Positions 1 through 10,689 of a stretch of DNA of 64,000 bases are shown in pieces (position 1 is the first letter of the stretch; the number at the start of each line of letters is the position of its first letter). Source of the DNA: Isoetes taiwanensis (Eukaryota > Streptophyta > Lycopodiopsida > Isoetales > Isoetaceae); assembly GCA_021234155.1 (NCBI GenBank), contig JAJEKV010000004.1, positions 13,356,716 to 13,420,715 on the forward strand. Direction: 5' to 3'. A program made the position numbers and the translations under genes. The notes beneath the pieces were generated by a model. The model worked only from the letters and a program-made list of their open reading frames with translations, did no database searches and was not told the origin of the DNA.

Positions 1-1750
1 GACTAGGAAAATTTTCTTTGCCACCTCACCATCTCACTTGTGCCATGTCTCCATTGGATTGCTAAGTCACCTCTCATCCTTGCCACATCATCATATTGAA
101 CCTTTTTTCCACAAAAAATCAAAATGCTCTTTTTTCCAAAAAAAGATTCTCCCATGTTGTAGAGCTTTAAAAAATATGCCATTTGGCATTAAAAAGAAAA
201 AATCAAATTGGGCTTGTTATGACCCTTAAATATCATTTCTTGGGACACGTGCCACACTTCAAAAAAAAGAATTGTGTTTCCTATCTACCTTCCTAGCCTA
301 GCCTTCATCTCCTCCAACACCCCATCGCACATGGTACCTCCGGGCATGTGGGGCGACAATGGGCCATATCCCACGTGGAGGTAGCACGTGTAAGTGAAAA
401 TATGCGTCGACTTCTCTATTTATACCTTGGGCTTATTTTTTAAATCGGGCATGTGGGATATCTCGACAAGAAAGACCAAGAACCCTAAAATTTTTGAATG
501 CCAAGAAACAGATTTTCTGTTGGATTTCGCCCATTAATCATAGCCCAGAAGGCTCGAAACCACTTAAACTAAGTCAAGAAACTCGCATAGCCATAAAAAA
601 AGCAAGGAATAATGATAGACTGAGCAAGAATCGGCGGGAAACAGGGGTCTTCAAAAAAGGGAATCAATCTCAGATTATTTTGAAGGTCTTTTCGCGAGAT
701 TACTGAACTTGAGAGCATACAAACATGCCGGATTGATGGTTTGATCTGAGAATGACCTTCTTTGCCTCAAGAATTGAGAGATTTTAATGCAAAACATGAT
801 GTTTGACTATATTCTGAAGAAGTGTGATCCTGTGCCCAAGACTCAGAGCTTGGGAAATACTATAAAACCTTTATATGATGTTCAAGATAAGGAAAATCTG
901 GGCTTGATAAGAAAATTTGTATCTATTAGCATTTGCAAGCATCTAACTAAGCTAATTCTGCATTCTCAAAGTAGAAATTAAAAAAAAAAAAAGGTAATGT
1001 TGTAAATTTAGCATAGTGTGTGGCATCTCTGAGGTTCTAAGTGTAAATTTATCCTCAAAAAGATAAAAAAAATATCGCTTTTCAAAATTTCAAACTCTAG
1101 TCACTTTTTGTTAGCAAAGAAATTCATCCTCAAGGCTTATCTAGAGTATTTTACCTGAAAATTTTAGATGCACGTTGCATTGTGGGTGTGTAAGAGATAG
1201 TGCAACTTGTCAAAACTCTAAAAGGTTATCAGGATTTGCATCTGGCAAAATGTGCTTGCTATGTTCTTGAGCTAATTAGTCTATCGGGTCCCAAATTGAT
1301 GTTTAAGGCACTAATGCAAATCTTTCTAGCAAAAGAACCAGTTGCACTTCGTCAGCTGACTTGTCAGAGTTGGTGAGCGGTGTCAAAACTCAAAAAAGAT
1401 TTCTACAATTTCACTTGTAAAAATCTGCTTCCTGCCAAATCTATTGACCTTTTTTTTGAACTGGCCAGAACTGCATTTTTAGGATAGATCTACTTGTTTT
1501 TTGGCATCTGACTTTTGCATATTGTATTATGGCATATGAAAGCATCTTTTAAAATTGGAATCATATCAAGATTTAATTCTAATAGCAGGGAATCATATCA
1601 AGATTTGATTCTAATAGCATTTCGCATAGCTTTTGCTTAAATCGCTTTTTTCTTGTTTTGGAAAAGCATTGCTAACTCGACATTTGAGTTTTTTTCCTTG
1701 CTATCTTTTGGCATAGAGTAGGTCCCGTACCAATGAGGTTGAAGGCGTGC
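1..1750. other. gene-free left flank
   Basis: No protein family, RNA gene or LTR could be recognised here. The sequence is AT-rich with short open frames only. It may include the leader or LTR remnant of element A, whose gag starts at 1812, but I found neither a primer-binding site nor a matching terminal repeat. Confidence 0.5.
1558..1621. repeat. 32-bp tandem duplication
   Basis: Two adjacent copies of a unit beginning GAATCATATCAAGATTT, starting at 1558 and 1590, differ by about two bases. This is a simple local duplication just upstream of the element A gag. Confidence 0.8.
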
Positions 1751-1811
1751 CAGGAAAACCTTTAACATTTAGGAGGTCCTGCAGAGATCCTCTCCTGAAT
1801 CTTGAAAACTC

Positions 1812-2594
1812 ATGGCTCCAAGAAGAAACAATAAAAGTGTTGACCATGCTGAACCACAAGAAAATACTGGGGTACCTGCTGCACCATGTGGAGTCACTAT
1901 ACAAGGTAATGCAGGTATGCCTTGCAATTATTTTGAGCTCTACGTACCTACTCCTCCTCCTACTTTTGATCCAAGCATCAATGCTAACAACTTTTTAAAG
2001 ACTTTTGGTGAGTACTATCCAGAGTATGGCTTCAAAAAAGGTTGCAAGTTTTGTGGATTCAAAAAATGCTTCAAAAAAGATGAGGTAAGAACATGGTTAG
2101 ATGTGATTAGCATAGGCACAAACTTGGGATGGCATTTGAAACAGTTCCTAGAGATATTTGGTAAGCTTCTTGACCCTCAAGTTCTGATTTTTGAACTGCA
2201 AACCATCCAGATCAAACATGGTGAAAATATTCACCAATATGTGGAAAGATTACATGTGTATCTTATAAAATATCAAGTGTATCATGTGTGTAACCATACT
2301 TTACACCTTGTAGCATCTTATATAAGAGGTTTGAGCAGCAGACTAAGGATGCATAGGAAGATGCTCAAGTTACACAAGCAAGAAGGCTTTGACACTATAC
2401 ACAAAGCATTCACTAAGGCCATTGCGATTGTTAACATGCTTTCCTATCTTCCTGCTGATGTGCGTGTCTCTAATGATCATTTCTTTCCAAATTATGAGCC
2501 AGAATCATGGGCCCTGGTCCCATACCAATCTATGCCATCCGAAAAGATTAAAAAAAAAAGAAGCCAAGAGTGGAAGATTCAGACGGCCCTGTAG
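1812..2594 (+). pseudogene. gag: gag-like ORF of element A (Ty3/gypsy-type)
   Basis: An open frame of 260 codons starting ATGGCTCCAAGAAG. The middle part (about residues 60-200) has the helical, Trp/Leu-rich look of a retrotransposon gag capsid domain, including a segment on staying within a defined number of residues around the phrase HGENIHQYVERL. The frame ends at 2594, before the zinc knuckles, which lie in another frame further on, so a frameshift or stop separates capsid from nucleocapsid. Gag would form the virus-like particle and bind element RNA. Assignment rests on position: zinc knuckles follow at 2751-2840, and a retropepsin that follows in the same element lies beyond the inserted element B. 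The start codon is the first ATG in the frame. I cannot assign the clade, and the copy is certainly not functional. Confidence 0.7.
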
Positions 2595-3272
2595 CTGATG
2601 TCAGAGCAGAGATTACTAAGGTTTTTGAAGCGCTGCTTGAAGTCACAAGGCAACTCTAAGAAATGAAGCTTCAAGACCCGAGAGGAAGGTCTATTCTCCA
2701 TGTGCACATTGTTCGACACTCATTCTTCTGATAAATACTGATATAGACCATGTACCAAATGTGGTAAGAGAGGTCATTATGGTAAGGAATGTCATGTGTG
2801 TACATTTTGCAAAGTTGTTGGCCATTATGAAGATAGGTGTAGTGTAAAAGATTATTTTGCAAGGCAAGACAAAGCCAAAGCTGCTGAACCATTGCTGTTG
2901 AATCAAGTGCTTACGTCATATTTATGCATGTTTTAGAGGAGCAAGAGGAGATCATGGTTGTTCATACAAGAGGTATGCACAATCCAAAAGATAAGGAGGT
3001 GGCGCAAGCCAATAAGGAAGTAAGCACACCTAAGTTCAAATCAAATGAAGAAAATCATGTTGTAGCTCCTCTCCTTTGTCAAAGATACACTAAAAAGGAG
3101 AAAGAGAGTGATGAATTTGAGTCCTTCGGGACATTTGATAAAATTGGAACGATACAGAGGAGATTAGCATGGCCCCTGCACAAGGATGATACGCATAAAT
3201 CAATGAATTTGAGTTTTTATTAAAGAATGCTAAAGCGAGCGTGGATTTGCTAACACTACTAAGGATTGCTCC
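2595..3272 (+). pseudogene. gag: element A nucleocapsid and gag-protease linker, broken
   Basis: Two zinc knuckles can be read in one frame: CTKCGKRGHYGKEC at 2751-2792 and CTFCKVVGHYEDRC at 2799-2840. Both fit the CX2CX4HX4C pattern of gag nucleocapsids, which bind RNA. A further open stretch at 2924-3223 is in another frame. The final codons before 3272 (frame of 3268-3270) read into a conserved Leu-rich linker that normally precedes the protease of this type of element. The stretch is cut at 3272 by element B, and the linker continues at 9337 on the other side. Several frameshifts make it a pseudogene. Confidence 0.8.
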
Positions 3273-3842
3273 TGTTATGGTATTAGAACAAAATACTAGC
3301 TCGGGGGTGTGATTCACAACCAACAAGTGACTTAAATGAAACCATTGGCTCCTTAAAATATATATGGCTGATAACGGGACCTGGTATTAGCCCGTCCAAA
3401 ACTGTCCTCGCATGGATTCGAACCTTGGTCTCTAGCTAGGAAGATCAAGCGTCTAACCAAGGCACCAACCTTAGACTTAATAAGAAAAAACCAAGTGCCT
3501 TTCCAAAAAGGCAAAGATCGGAAAAGCAATTTACCTTTAATGACCTTTCAAGAGACTAGGAAAGAACATACATAGGGGGACGAGACATGAAGAATCATCG
3601 CCAAAGCTCTACCTCTCTTCCACTATTGATTTTCCCTTCTGCTTCCAAATCTCCATAGCCTAGCTTGTTGGTCTGAGCGGGATAAAGATTTCCTGCTCCA
3701 GGATAAAGATTTCCTGCTCTAGGATAAAGATTTCCTGGTGAATCTGGTTGGGTGGATCGAGCTTCTCCTACTAACTGGATTATCTTTTAGCTCTTTGTTT
3801 CTTTACAGGTGATTTATCCGAGATCTAGAAGAGATCGTATCA
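3273..3842 (+). repeat. 5' LTR of element B
   Basis: A 570-bp terminal repeat beginning TGTTATGG and ending GTATCA (TG...CA). It matches 8790-9336 throughout with scattered substitutions. A 21-bp minisatellite beginning GGATAAAGATTTCCTGCTC (starts 3680, 3701, 3722) has three units here but two in the 3' LTR, which accounts for most of the 23-bp length difference. An AT-rich TATA-like stretch lies near 3355-3368. The LTR contains a tRNA-like segment on the minus strand (3409-3468). Confidence 0.95.
3409..3468 (-). other. tRNA-like segment inside the LTR of element B
   Basis: Read on the minus strand, a D-arm-like box (CCTTGGTTAGACGC, near 3450-3463) is followed about 30 bases later by GGTTCGAATCC (3414-3424), an exact match to the Pol III B box. 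The spacing fits a tRNA body. No complete cloverleaf or CCA end is evident, so this is a tRNA-derived (SINE-like) piece rather than a tRNA gene. The same block is present in the 3' LTR. Confidence 0.6.
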
Positions 3843-3844
3843 AT

Positions 3845-3856
3845 TGGTATCAGAGC
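3845..3856 (+). other. primer-binding site, tRNA-iMet type
   Basis: TGGTATCAGAGC starts two bases after the LTR terminus at 3842. This is the standard plant LTR-retrotransposon sequence complementary to the 3' end of initiator methionine tRNA, which primes minus-strand DNA synthesis. Confidence 0.95.
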
Positions 3857-3889
3857 AAGGTTTGGCCTTGCGTAATAAATTTATGTGCT

Positions 3890-4727
3890 ATGGCTGCTAA
3901 TCGCTTCAATATCTCTGAAAGTGACTATATGCAAGTTATGCATAATGCTGGCTTTGTGGCAACTCGAATCGCCCTTCCTCCGCCAGCTAGCCATGCTGAT
4001 TACCAGAGACAATTAGAGCATCTAGCAATTGCATACCAATTCTTGCCCGATCCTGCGCAAACAAATACCGCCATGAATGACTCTGTGCCACCTCCTCTGC
4101 CAAGCGGTCCTCCGCCTGAAATTCCTCCTCCACCTCCTGTTCAAGATACTGATGTTTCTGCTGATGCTGAAAATAACCCCAAGAAAGACAGATTGTGTAA
4201 GGCTTGAAAAGGTGGATATGCCTTACTTCAAAGGGGGTTCTGGCGTAAAACTGACACAGGTTATCAGTTCCTTAAGTATTTGGGAGAAATTCTTTGAACG
4301 CATCAAGGCGTCTGAACAAGAAAAGTTACAAGCCATGGACATTTACCTTGATGATCAAGTGCAGGTTTGGTGGCAGGGAAGGAGACAGATGGAACCTCAG
4401 ATTAATTTATGGTCTGAGTTCAAGCATGCTTTTGAAGCAAATTATTTGCCTGCCAACTATTGCAGAATCCTCCAGAAAGAATGGGACCAAATCAAACAGG
4501 AAGAAGGAAAATCTGTAGCTGATTATAACCCGAAGTTTAATCACTTAGGGTCCCAAGTTCGCAATCTCAGTGAAGCTAAACATTTGCGAAAATGTGGTAA
4601 TGGATTGCGAGAGGAAATCTTTGCAGAGTTGGATCTTTTAGAACCAGTGGATATGGCAAATGCAATCCGAAACGCAGGAGCTGCTGAGAGGAAACTTAAT
4701 CCCAAAGCTAGAAGATTGGTGATATGA
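3890..4727 (+). pseudogene. gag: gag of element B
   Basis: The probable start is the ATG at 3890 (MAANRF...), which lies 34 bases after the primer-binding site. The N-terminal third ends in a proline-rich linker near 4080-4140. A one-base frameshift near 4180-4205 moves the rest into another frame, which continues to 4727. The second part has the retrotransposon gag pattern: a VWWQGR motif near 4366, the conserved stretch ending in AAERKLNP near 4680, and long amphipathic helices. Gag assembles the particle. The frame ends in a stop after the ERKLNP region, before the zinc knuckle. Element E at the right edge of the window carries a clearly related gag with the same motifs. Confidence 0.9.
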
Positions 4728-4996
4728 GAAGGAACATTATTGAGAGAATAAGAGAGAATGAAAAGAGAAAAGTATGATAACAGGAAAGATAACAAGGGTA
4801 GAAGAGGGCGAGATGAAAAGAGATCTCGAAGGGGAACATGGTTTGACAGCCGAAAGAAGAGTAATGGGTATAGTATAAGTCCCAACAGCAAGAGACTCCC
4901 AAGGGACCAAGAACTAGTTGCTATATATGTGGTGGTCCGCACTATCAGACAAATTGCTCAAAGAACACAGTTGTTACCGAAAAGCCGATAAGAAAA
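4728..4996 (+). pseudogene. gag: nucleocapsid zinc knuckle of element B
   Basis: A basic Arg/Lys-rich stretch (4758-4860) leads to one zinc knuckle, CYICGGPHYQTNC, whose first Cys codon is at 4919 and last at 4958-4960. The knuckle lies in a different frame from the basic stretch, so another frameshift separates them. In intact relatives this is the RNA-binding end of gag. The same CYxCGGPH signature is present in element E. Confidence 0.85.
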
Positions 4997-5690
4997 GTGC
5001 AGTTCAAGGAACCTGCTCCTAAGGAACGCCTTACTGCCCAACCTCATAATCTGGAGGATAGGCCTGAGACATCCCAAGCAGGTGAAGAAAGAGGACGATT
5101 GAAAGAAGTGGCTTCGGAACAAGAAAAAGGCCGGTTGCAAATTGCATACATGAAGACATTAAGTGCTGCAGCAGTCCCATCCTCATGGTTGTTTAAGCTC
5201 AGAGGTAAAATCGTAGATCGAAAGGTTGTTGTCCTGCTAGACGATGGAGCAACTCGTGATTTTATCTCCATGGATGTGGTAAATGAGTTAAAGTTGCCAG
5301 TTTACAAATTGCAAGCTCAACTTTCTGTAGTACAAGGGCTTAAAGGGTCAGAAGGCAGCTGTGACAAATTTGTTATTGCGCCATTGCAAATGGAGACTTA
5401 CTCTGAGCGCAGGACACTCTTAGTAGTTGATCTGGGAACAATAGATATAATTCTGGGAATAGGATGGCGAACCCAGTATGATGTACAACCCAACTATCGC
5501 CACAGGACCATTAAAATGTTTGTTGATGGGCAACCAATAATTCTGAAAGCTGAATGTGTAAATGAATGTGAACCTTTGCTATCATATTCTGAAGTGAAGA
5601 CCTTAATACAAAGTGACGCTGAGTCATATTTCATTTATGTGAAAGACTCTAATCCCCCTTTCAAATTCCTCCTGAATTGTATAGTTTTCT
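4997..5690 (+). pseudogene. pol: protease region of element B
   Basis: Open from 4997. The conserved gag-protease junction QIAYMK lies near 5140, followed by the retropepsin core. The active-site triad, normally D-S/T-G, reads D-D-G here (VLLDDGATRDFIS, near 5229-5268), a change expected to weaken or abolish cleavage. The second conserved element, IILGIGW, follows near 5449-5466. The frame drifts near 5680, where the spacer to the reverse transcriptase continues in another frame. Retropepsin would process the Gag-Pol polyprotein. Confidence 0.85.
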
Positions 5691-7030
5691 TAAACAATTT
5701 GATGATTTGTTTAAGGATGAGGAGACCTTGGACCTTCCTCCACCTCGTCCAGAGGATCATGCTATTCATTTATACCCTGATGCAAAGCCTCCAAATAGAG
5801 CACCCTACAGAGTAAGTCATTTTGAGAAGCTAGAGCTGGAAAAACAAATAAAGGAGATGTTAGAACAACAATGATTCAGCCAAGCAGTTCTCCTTTTGGA
5901 GTCCCTGTTATCTTGATCAAAAAGAAGGACGAGGGATATAGAATGTGCATAGATTACAGGGCTCTTAATAAACTGACAATCAAAGATAACTTTCTAGTTC
6001 CTAGGGCAGATAATTTGTTTGATGAACTACGAGGTGCCTGTATATTTAGCAAAATAGATCTGAAGTCAGGCTATCATCAAATCAGAATCAAGGAGTCAGA
6101 TTGAGAAAACAGCTTTCAGAACCACTTTTGGACATTATGAATTTAGAGTGATGCTATTTGGACTCACTAATGCACCAACAACTTTTTTGCCGATTGATGG
6201 GGAGAGTTTTGGCACCTGTACTGGGAAAATGTGTCGTTGACTTCTTTGATGACATTCTTGTCTACAGCCGATCCATAGAGGAACATAAGAAACACCTTCA
6301 GCAAGTTTTTGATCTTCTCAGACAAAATCAGCTATTTATTAATGAATCCAAAAGTCATTTCTTTATGCAAGAAGTTGGATATCTTGGACACATTGTATCC
6401 AAAGAAGCAATTAGAATGGATCCAGATAAGGTGAAGGCTATTCTTAATTGGCCTCGACATAACAATGTCAAAGAATTGTCCTTTGTGCAAGTATGCAGTT
6501 ATTAATATTATTATCGCCGATTTGTGAAGGATTTTGCGAAAATAACTCTTCCATTGAACAGATTTCTGAAAAAGGATATACCGTTTCAGTGGAATGATGA
6601 TGCAAAAAAAGCATTTCAGGATCTTAAGCACAAGATGGCAACTGAGCCTGTATTAGCTCTTCCTGATTGGAATAAACCATTTATAGTGTGCTCAGATGCA
6701 AGCGATAGTGCTATTGGCGCAGTGTTTATGCAAGATGGACACCCATCGGCTTACATTAGTTGTATGCTAAAGCCTTTTGAGTAGGGCTACAGTACTTATG
6801 AGAAAGAGTTGATTGCTTTAGTACACGCGTTAAAGAAATGGAGACATTATTTGATGGAGAGTAAATTCATAGCCCGATTTGATCAGCAAAGTTTAAGGCA
6901 TATTCAAACTCAGGATATCATAAATGCACGCCAGTTGAAACTCATTAATACCGTCAAAGACTTTGAGGGTATGCAGCTAGAGTATAAACCAGGGAAGGAG
7001 AATAAGGTTGTTGATGCCTTAAGGTTGTTT
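5677..7030 (+). pseudogene. pol: reverse transcriptase and RNase H of element B
   Basis: The spacer (5677-5874) ends at a TGA. The next frame opens with [15 protein letters not shown] and then [11 protein letters not shown], both classic Ty3/gypsy RT motifs. A stop at about 6103 and a frameshift follow. The catalytic motif FFDDILVYS is at about 6241-6270 and YLGHIVS near 6379. A further stop near 6505 interrupts the palm-connection region. RNase H begins near 6524 with the acidic motif CSDASDSAIGAVFMQ near 6690, a stop follows at about 6783, and the EYKPGKENKVVDAL end is near 6985. Together these domains would copy the RNA into DNA. There are at least four disruptions. Confidence 0.95.
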
Positions 7031-7958
7031 ACACATACAATGTCTATTGCCAGAATCACTGACTTAGATCCAATGAAATTGGATTATAGAAATGATTCTT
7101 CTTTTGCAGTGCCATTCAATCTGTTAGAAAAAGAAGGTCGAGATCCTCTTGGGGAATACAAGTTGCACAATGGTTCCATTTTGTACCGAAATCGCTTATG
7201 TGTTACACAGGCATGTAGACAGAAAATGATGCAAGAATGTCATGAACCTCCTTATTCAGGTCATCGAGGAGTTCAAGCTACACTTGCTACTGTAAAAAGG
7301 CGATTCTATTGGCCTAAACTGGTAAGGGATGTCAGAAGATATGTAGAAGCTTGTACAATTTGTCAACAAGTTAAAGCTTCAACAAGTAAGCCGGCTGGAT
7401 TGTTACAACCCTTACCAATACCAGAAGCGCCATGGAAACACATTACTATGGATTTCATCCAGGGTTTCCCAAATTCTTCTCATATATGGACAGTTGTGGA
7501 CAGGCTGTCTAAACAAGCTCATTTTATTCCTTGTAAGTCCACCATGACAGCTTCTCAAGCGAGCAAACTCTTTTTCAAGGAGATATTTAGGATACATGGA
7601 TTGCCGGATGCAATTATCACAGATAGGGATCCAATATTCTGTAGCAAATTTTGGTCAGGACTTATGAAGAATTTGGGCACCTCTTTGAAGTTTTCTACAA
7701 CCTATCATCCTCAAACAGATGGCCAAATCGAAGTTGTTAACAGAACTATCAAAGATATGTTACGGGCTTATGTAGCAGAAAGAAAAACTCAGTGGGAGGA
7801 TTATCTATATATGCTAGAGTTTGCATATAACAATACCGTCCATTCGGTAACCCAGACCATTTGAGATTGTCTACAGATGCGGTTTAGATTCACCTATCTC
7901 ACAGATTGGAGATGAAGTTCCTGCTTCAGATGCAGTCACGCATGACTTTACGGACGTT
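7031..7958 (+). pseudogene. pol: integrase core of element B
   Basis: The zinc-binding HHCC domain is visible: HEPPYSGH near 7240, and CTICQQVK near 7354. The catalytic core carries all three acidic residues: D in TMDFIQG (near 7450), D in ITDRDPIF (near 7617) and E in GQIEVVNR (near 7730), giving the D,D-35-E arrangement. Integrase inserts the DNA copy into the genome. The frame stops at 7864 with the core just finished, and continues in another frame to the C-terminal part. Confidence 0.95.
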
Positions 7959-8504
7959 TTGAAGGAAGTCAAGACTCGCATTCTCAACAATCAGCAGGCT
8001 ATGATATCCAAACTGGCAAAGAAGCGGAGAAAAATTGAATACAAACAAGGACAATGGGTGTGGATACATCTTCCCAAAAAGAAACGCCGAAAAATGGGTA
8101 CAAGGTATGTGAAATTGGCACCCAGGTATTATGGACCATTTCAAATTGAAGACAGAGTAGGTGAGAATGCTTATCGCCTTCGTCTATATGGGAAATGGCT
8201 TAACCTTCATCCAGTCTTTAATGTTGTAATACTAAATCCCTTCAAGGGAGGCGAAATTTCTCCTGAGGTTTTGCAGAAGATGGACTATCCGGATCTGCCC
8301 CTCATTAAAAAAAATGAAGAGACGCTAGAACCTGAGAAGATTCTTACACATCAAGACAAGGAGACACGTCGATCTTCCTATCGAAGGTATCTAGTAAAGT
8401 TTAAGTTTCATCCACCTTCTGATGCAGTATGGTACTCTAAGAACCAACTCAAAGAGTATCAAGCACTTGTGGATGAGTATGAACTGACTTTGAGACATGA
8501 TTAA
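7959..8504 (+). pseudogene. pol: integrase C-terminus with chromodomain-like end, element B
   Basis: The GPF/Y module is present (APRYYGPFQIEDRVGENAY near 8118-8175), followed by HPVFNVVILNPF, the usual bridge to the chromodomain. The last 60 residues (EKILTHQDKETRRSSYRRYL, then VKFKFHPPSDAVWYS) align by eye with the chromodomain fold seen in chromoviruses, which can steer integration to marked chromatin. Some aromatic cage residues cannot be confirmed by reading alone. Stop at 8502-8504, 270 bp before the polypurine tract. Confidence 0.85.
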
Positions 8505-8647
8505 TTTGCAAATTATTTCAATTACATGATATATAACTTGTTGCAACAAATATTATTTGTCATGACAACCAAGGGAATTCCAGCGTGGAATATCTAAAGC
8601 TTAATTGCCTAAGGGTCAAAAAATTTTATAAGAGTTGAGCTCAAAGA

Positions 8648-8739
8648 CCTCAGATTGACTTGGGGCCATCTCTAAATGAATTGAGATGAAAGTCCTCAGA
8701 TTGACTTGGGGCCATCTCTAAACGAATTGAGATGAGCAA
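8648..8739 (+). repeat. 46-bp tandem duplication in the element B 3' leader
   Basis: Two adjacent units beginning CCTCAGATTGACTTGGGGCC start at 8648 and 8694. They lie between the pol stop and the polypurine tract, in sequence that is not translated. Confidence 0.85.
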
Positions 8740-8773
8740 TGTTTTTTCCTAAGATTGACGAGGACGTTCAATC

Positions 8774-8789
8774 ACGGAAAGGGAAAGAT
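8774..8789 (+). other. polypurine tract of element B
   Basis: ACGGAAAGGGAAAGAT, almost all purine, abuts the 3' LTR at 8790. It is the expected primer site for plus-strand DNA synthesis. Confidence 0.85.
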
Positions 8790-9336
8790 TGTTACGGTAT
8801 TAGAACAAAATACTAGCTCGGGGTGTGATTCAGAACCAACAAGCGACTTAAATGAAACCATTGGCTCCTTAAAATATATATATGGCTGATAACAAGACCT
8901 AATATCAGCCCATCTGAACTTGTCCTCGCATGAATTCGAACCTTGGTCTCTAGTTAGAAAGATCAAGCGTCTAACCAAGGCACCAACCTTAGACTTAATA
9001 AGAAAAATCTAAGTGTCTTTCCAAAAAGGCAAAGGCCGGAAAGGCAATTTACCTTTAATAACCTTTCAAGGGACTAAAAAAGAACATACATAGGGGGACG
9101 AGACATGAACAATCACCGCCAAAGCCCTACCTCTCTTCCACTATTGATTTTCCCTTCTGCTTCCAAATCTCCATAGTCTAGCTTGTTGGTCTGAGCGGGA
9201 TAAAGATTTCCTGCTCCAGGATAAAGATTTCCTAGTGAATCTGATTAGGTGGATTGAGCTCCTACTAACTGGATTATCTTTTAGCTCTTTGTTTCTTTAC
9301 AGGTGATTTATCCGAGATCTAGAAGAGATCGTATCA
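8790..9336 (+). repeat. 3' LTR of element B
   Basis: A 547-bp repeat beginning TGTTACGG and ending GTATCA, matching 3273-3842. It lacks one 21-bp minisatellite unit found in the 5' copy and carries scattered substitutions, so the insertion is not recent. Confidence 0.95.
8927..8986 (-). other. tRNA-like segment in the 3' LTR of element B
   Basis: This is the second copy of the block at 3409-3468. The B box reads GGTTCGAATTC on the minus strand (8932-8942), one change from the 5' copy. The D-arm-like box is intact. Confidence 0.55.
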
Positions 9337-10010
9337 GCTTCCTCCTATAGAAGCAAGGTGATGGATTTAACAAGAAAAGAATTAACATATCCCAAGAGGA
9401 GCAAATAGCCTTCACACATATCACGTTGGAGAGTAAATGTTGGTCCAAGATGAATATGACTTTGATCGCTTCATATGTACAGCAAGAATTGGTAAAAAAT
9501 AACAGTGTCTAAGGTATTGCTTGATGGGGGATCACCTCTTAATGTGACGCCTCATCATATAATGAAGATGTGTGGCTTGGAAGTTGACAAGAAGGCACCT
9601 ATAGTGCTCAAGTCCTTTTCCATTTCAAAGATCAATCCTAAGGGTATACTTAACAATGTTATGATGGATATTGAAGGCATTATAGTAGCTGCTAACTTTG
9701 TTGTGGTAGCTTTTGAAGGTACAGATGACAGATCAGATATATATGACCTACCTTTGAGTAGAAGATGGATGTCTACAGTGGATGCTAGGCTTATATGGTC
9801 AAAGGGTAAATGCACCATAACAGATAGGAAGAAAACCATAACTTTATACAACAAGCTTGGAGAGTTTGAGGCTCTCAACTTCATTGAAGAGGATCTTTTA
9901 ACAAATCATCTTGGAGAGGATCTTCTAACTAATCCACTCTGGTCCACAAGAACATCCAACTAGACTCATTAAAGCACCTACCCATCGAACCAAGGTTATT
10001 GGGTGGTCAA
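9337..10010 (+). pseudogene. pol: protease region of element A
   Basis: The gag-pol linker cut at 3272 resumes at 9337 in phase: the codons on both sides of the insertion join if one copy of the GCTYC target duplication is removed. A TAG lies near 9406. The retropepsin-like domain starts near 9505 with VLLDGGSPLNVTP. Its DGG triad and following SxLN differ from the D-S/T-G of elements B and C but resemble a class of plant Ty3/gypsy elements with DGGS-type proteases. The conserved closing segment (LPLSRRWM, 9748-9771; WSKGKCTIT near 9797) follows. No reverse transcriptase of element A was found downstream, so the element is 3' truncated. Confidence 0.8.
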
Positions 10011-10066
10011 TCAAGGAGCAACAGGAGTAGACACACAAGTGCCTAATGATCCAAACAATGATCTTT

Positions 10067-10471
10067 AAGATCAGTTTTCATTTTCATGTGCACATTCTAA
10101 GGGCATCTCGTCTTGGCCTTCATAGCAATAATCAGCTACGTATGATGAAATTCAGAGTGGAGGATGCAGTTGTAAGAGATGCCATAATTCATCAAGCATT
10201 GAAGTTAAAAACTACCTCTTTGTATGCCAACTATGGCCTTCCTCTACCCAAAGAATCATGTTACTGATCTGCAAGATGAGTTTTCATTTTCGTGTGCACA
10301 TTCTAAGGGCATCTCGTCTTGGCCTTCATAGCAATAATCAGCTACGTATGATGAAATTCAGAGTGGAGGATGCAGTTGTAAGAGATGCCATAATTCATCA
10401 AGCATTGAAGTTAAAAACTACCTCTTTGTATGCCGACTATCAGGCCTTCCTCTACCCAAAGAATCATGTTA
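10067..10471 (+). repeat. 206-bp tandem duplication
   Basis: Two adjacent, nearly identical copies begin AAGATSAGTTTTCATTTTC at 10067 and 10273. The second has an extra CA (near 10441). Each is open for about 70 codons, but I recognise no protein family in the translation. It lies between the element A protease and the LINE. Confidence 0.85.
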
Positions 10472-10689
10472 TCCATACTATGACGGACAATGTGTAAACG
10501 ACACAATTACACCACAATTTGTTGCTAAAACGAGTACTCTGACTACAACTACTCATGCAAATGCGATTGTGGTTACCTTTGCAATAGATCGGGGAGCTGC
10601 TGATGCAATTAAGCACTTTCTGTCAGGACACTAGAATGTGGGTCAACTTGATAAAAGACTACGGTACTTCTTATATCATCTTCTAGACA

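Larger units (their letters stand above)
3273..9336 (+). mobile_element. element B: complete, decayed Ty3/gypsy chromovirus
   Basis: A 6.06-kb LTR retrotransposon with all structural parts in order: 5' LTR (3273-3842), tRNA-iMet primer-binding site (3845-3856), gag, zinc knuckle, protease, reverse transcriptase, RNase H, integrase, integrase C-terminus with chromodomain-like end, polypurine tract (8774-8789), 3' LTR (8790-9336). The domain order with RT before integrase defines Ty3/gypsy, and the C-terminal chromodomain-like segment points to the chromovirus branch. The flanking pentamers GCTCC (3268-3272) and GCTTC (9337-9341) look like a target duplication with one later change. At least six frameshifts or stops break the coding region. 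It lies inside element A. Confidence 0.95.

Noticed and set aside
10046-10497. Two similar small proteins encoded in tandem
   Set aside because: The frames are two copies of a 206-bp DNA duplication, lack a recognisable domain and lie in retrotransposon debris.
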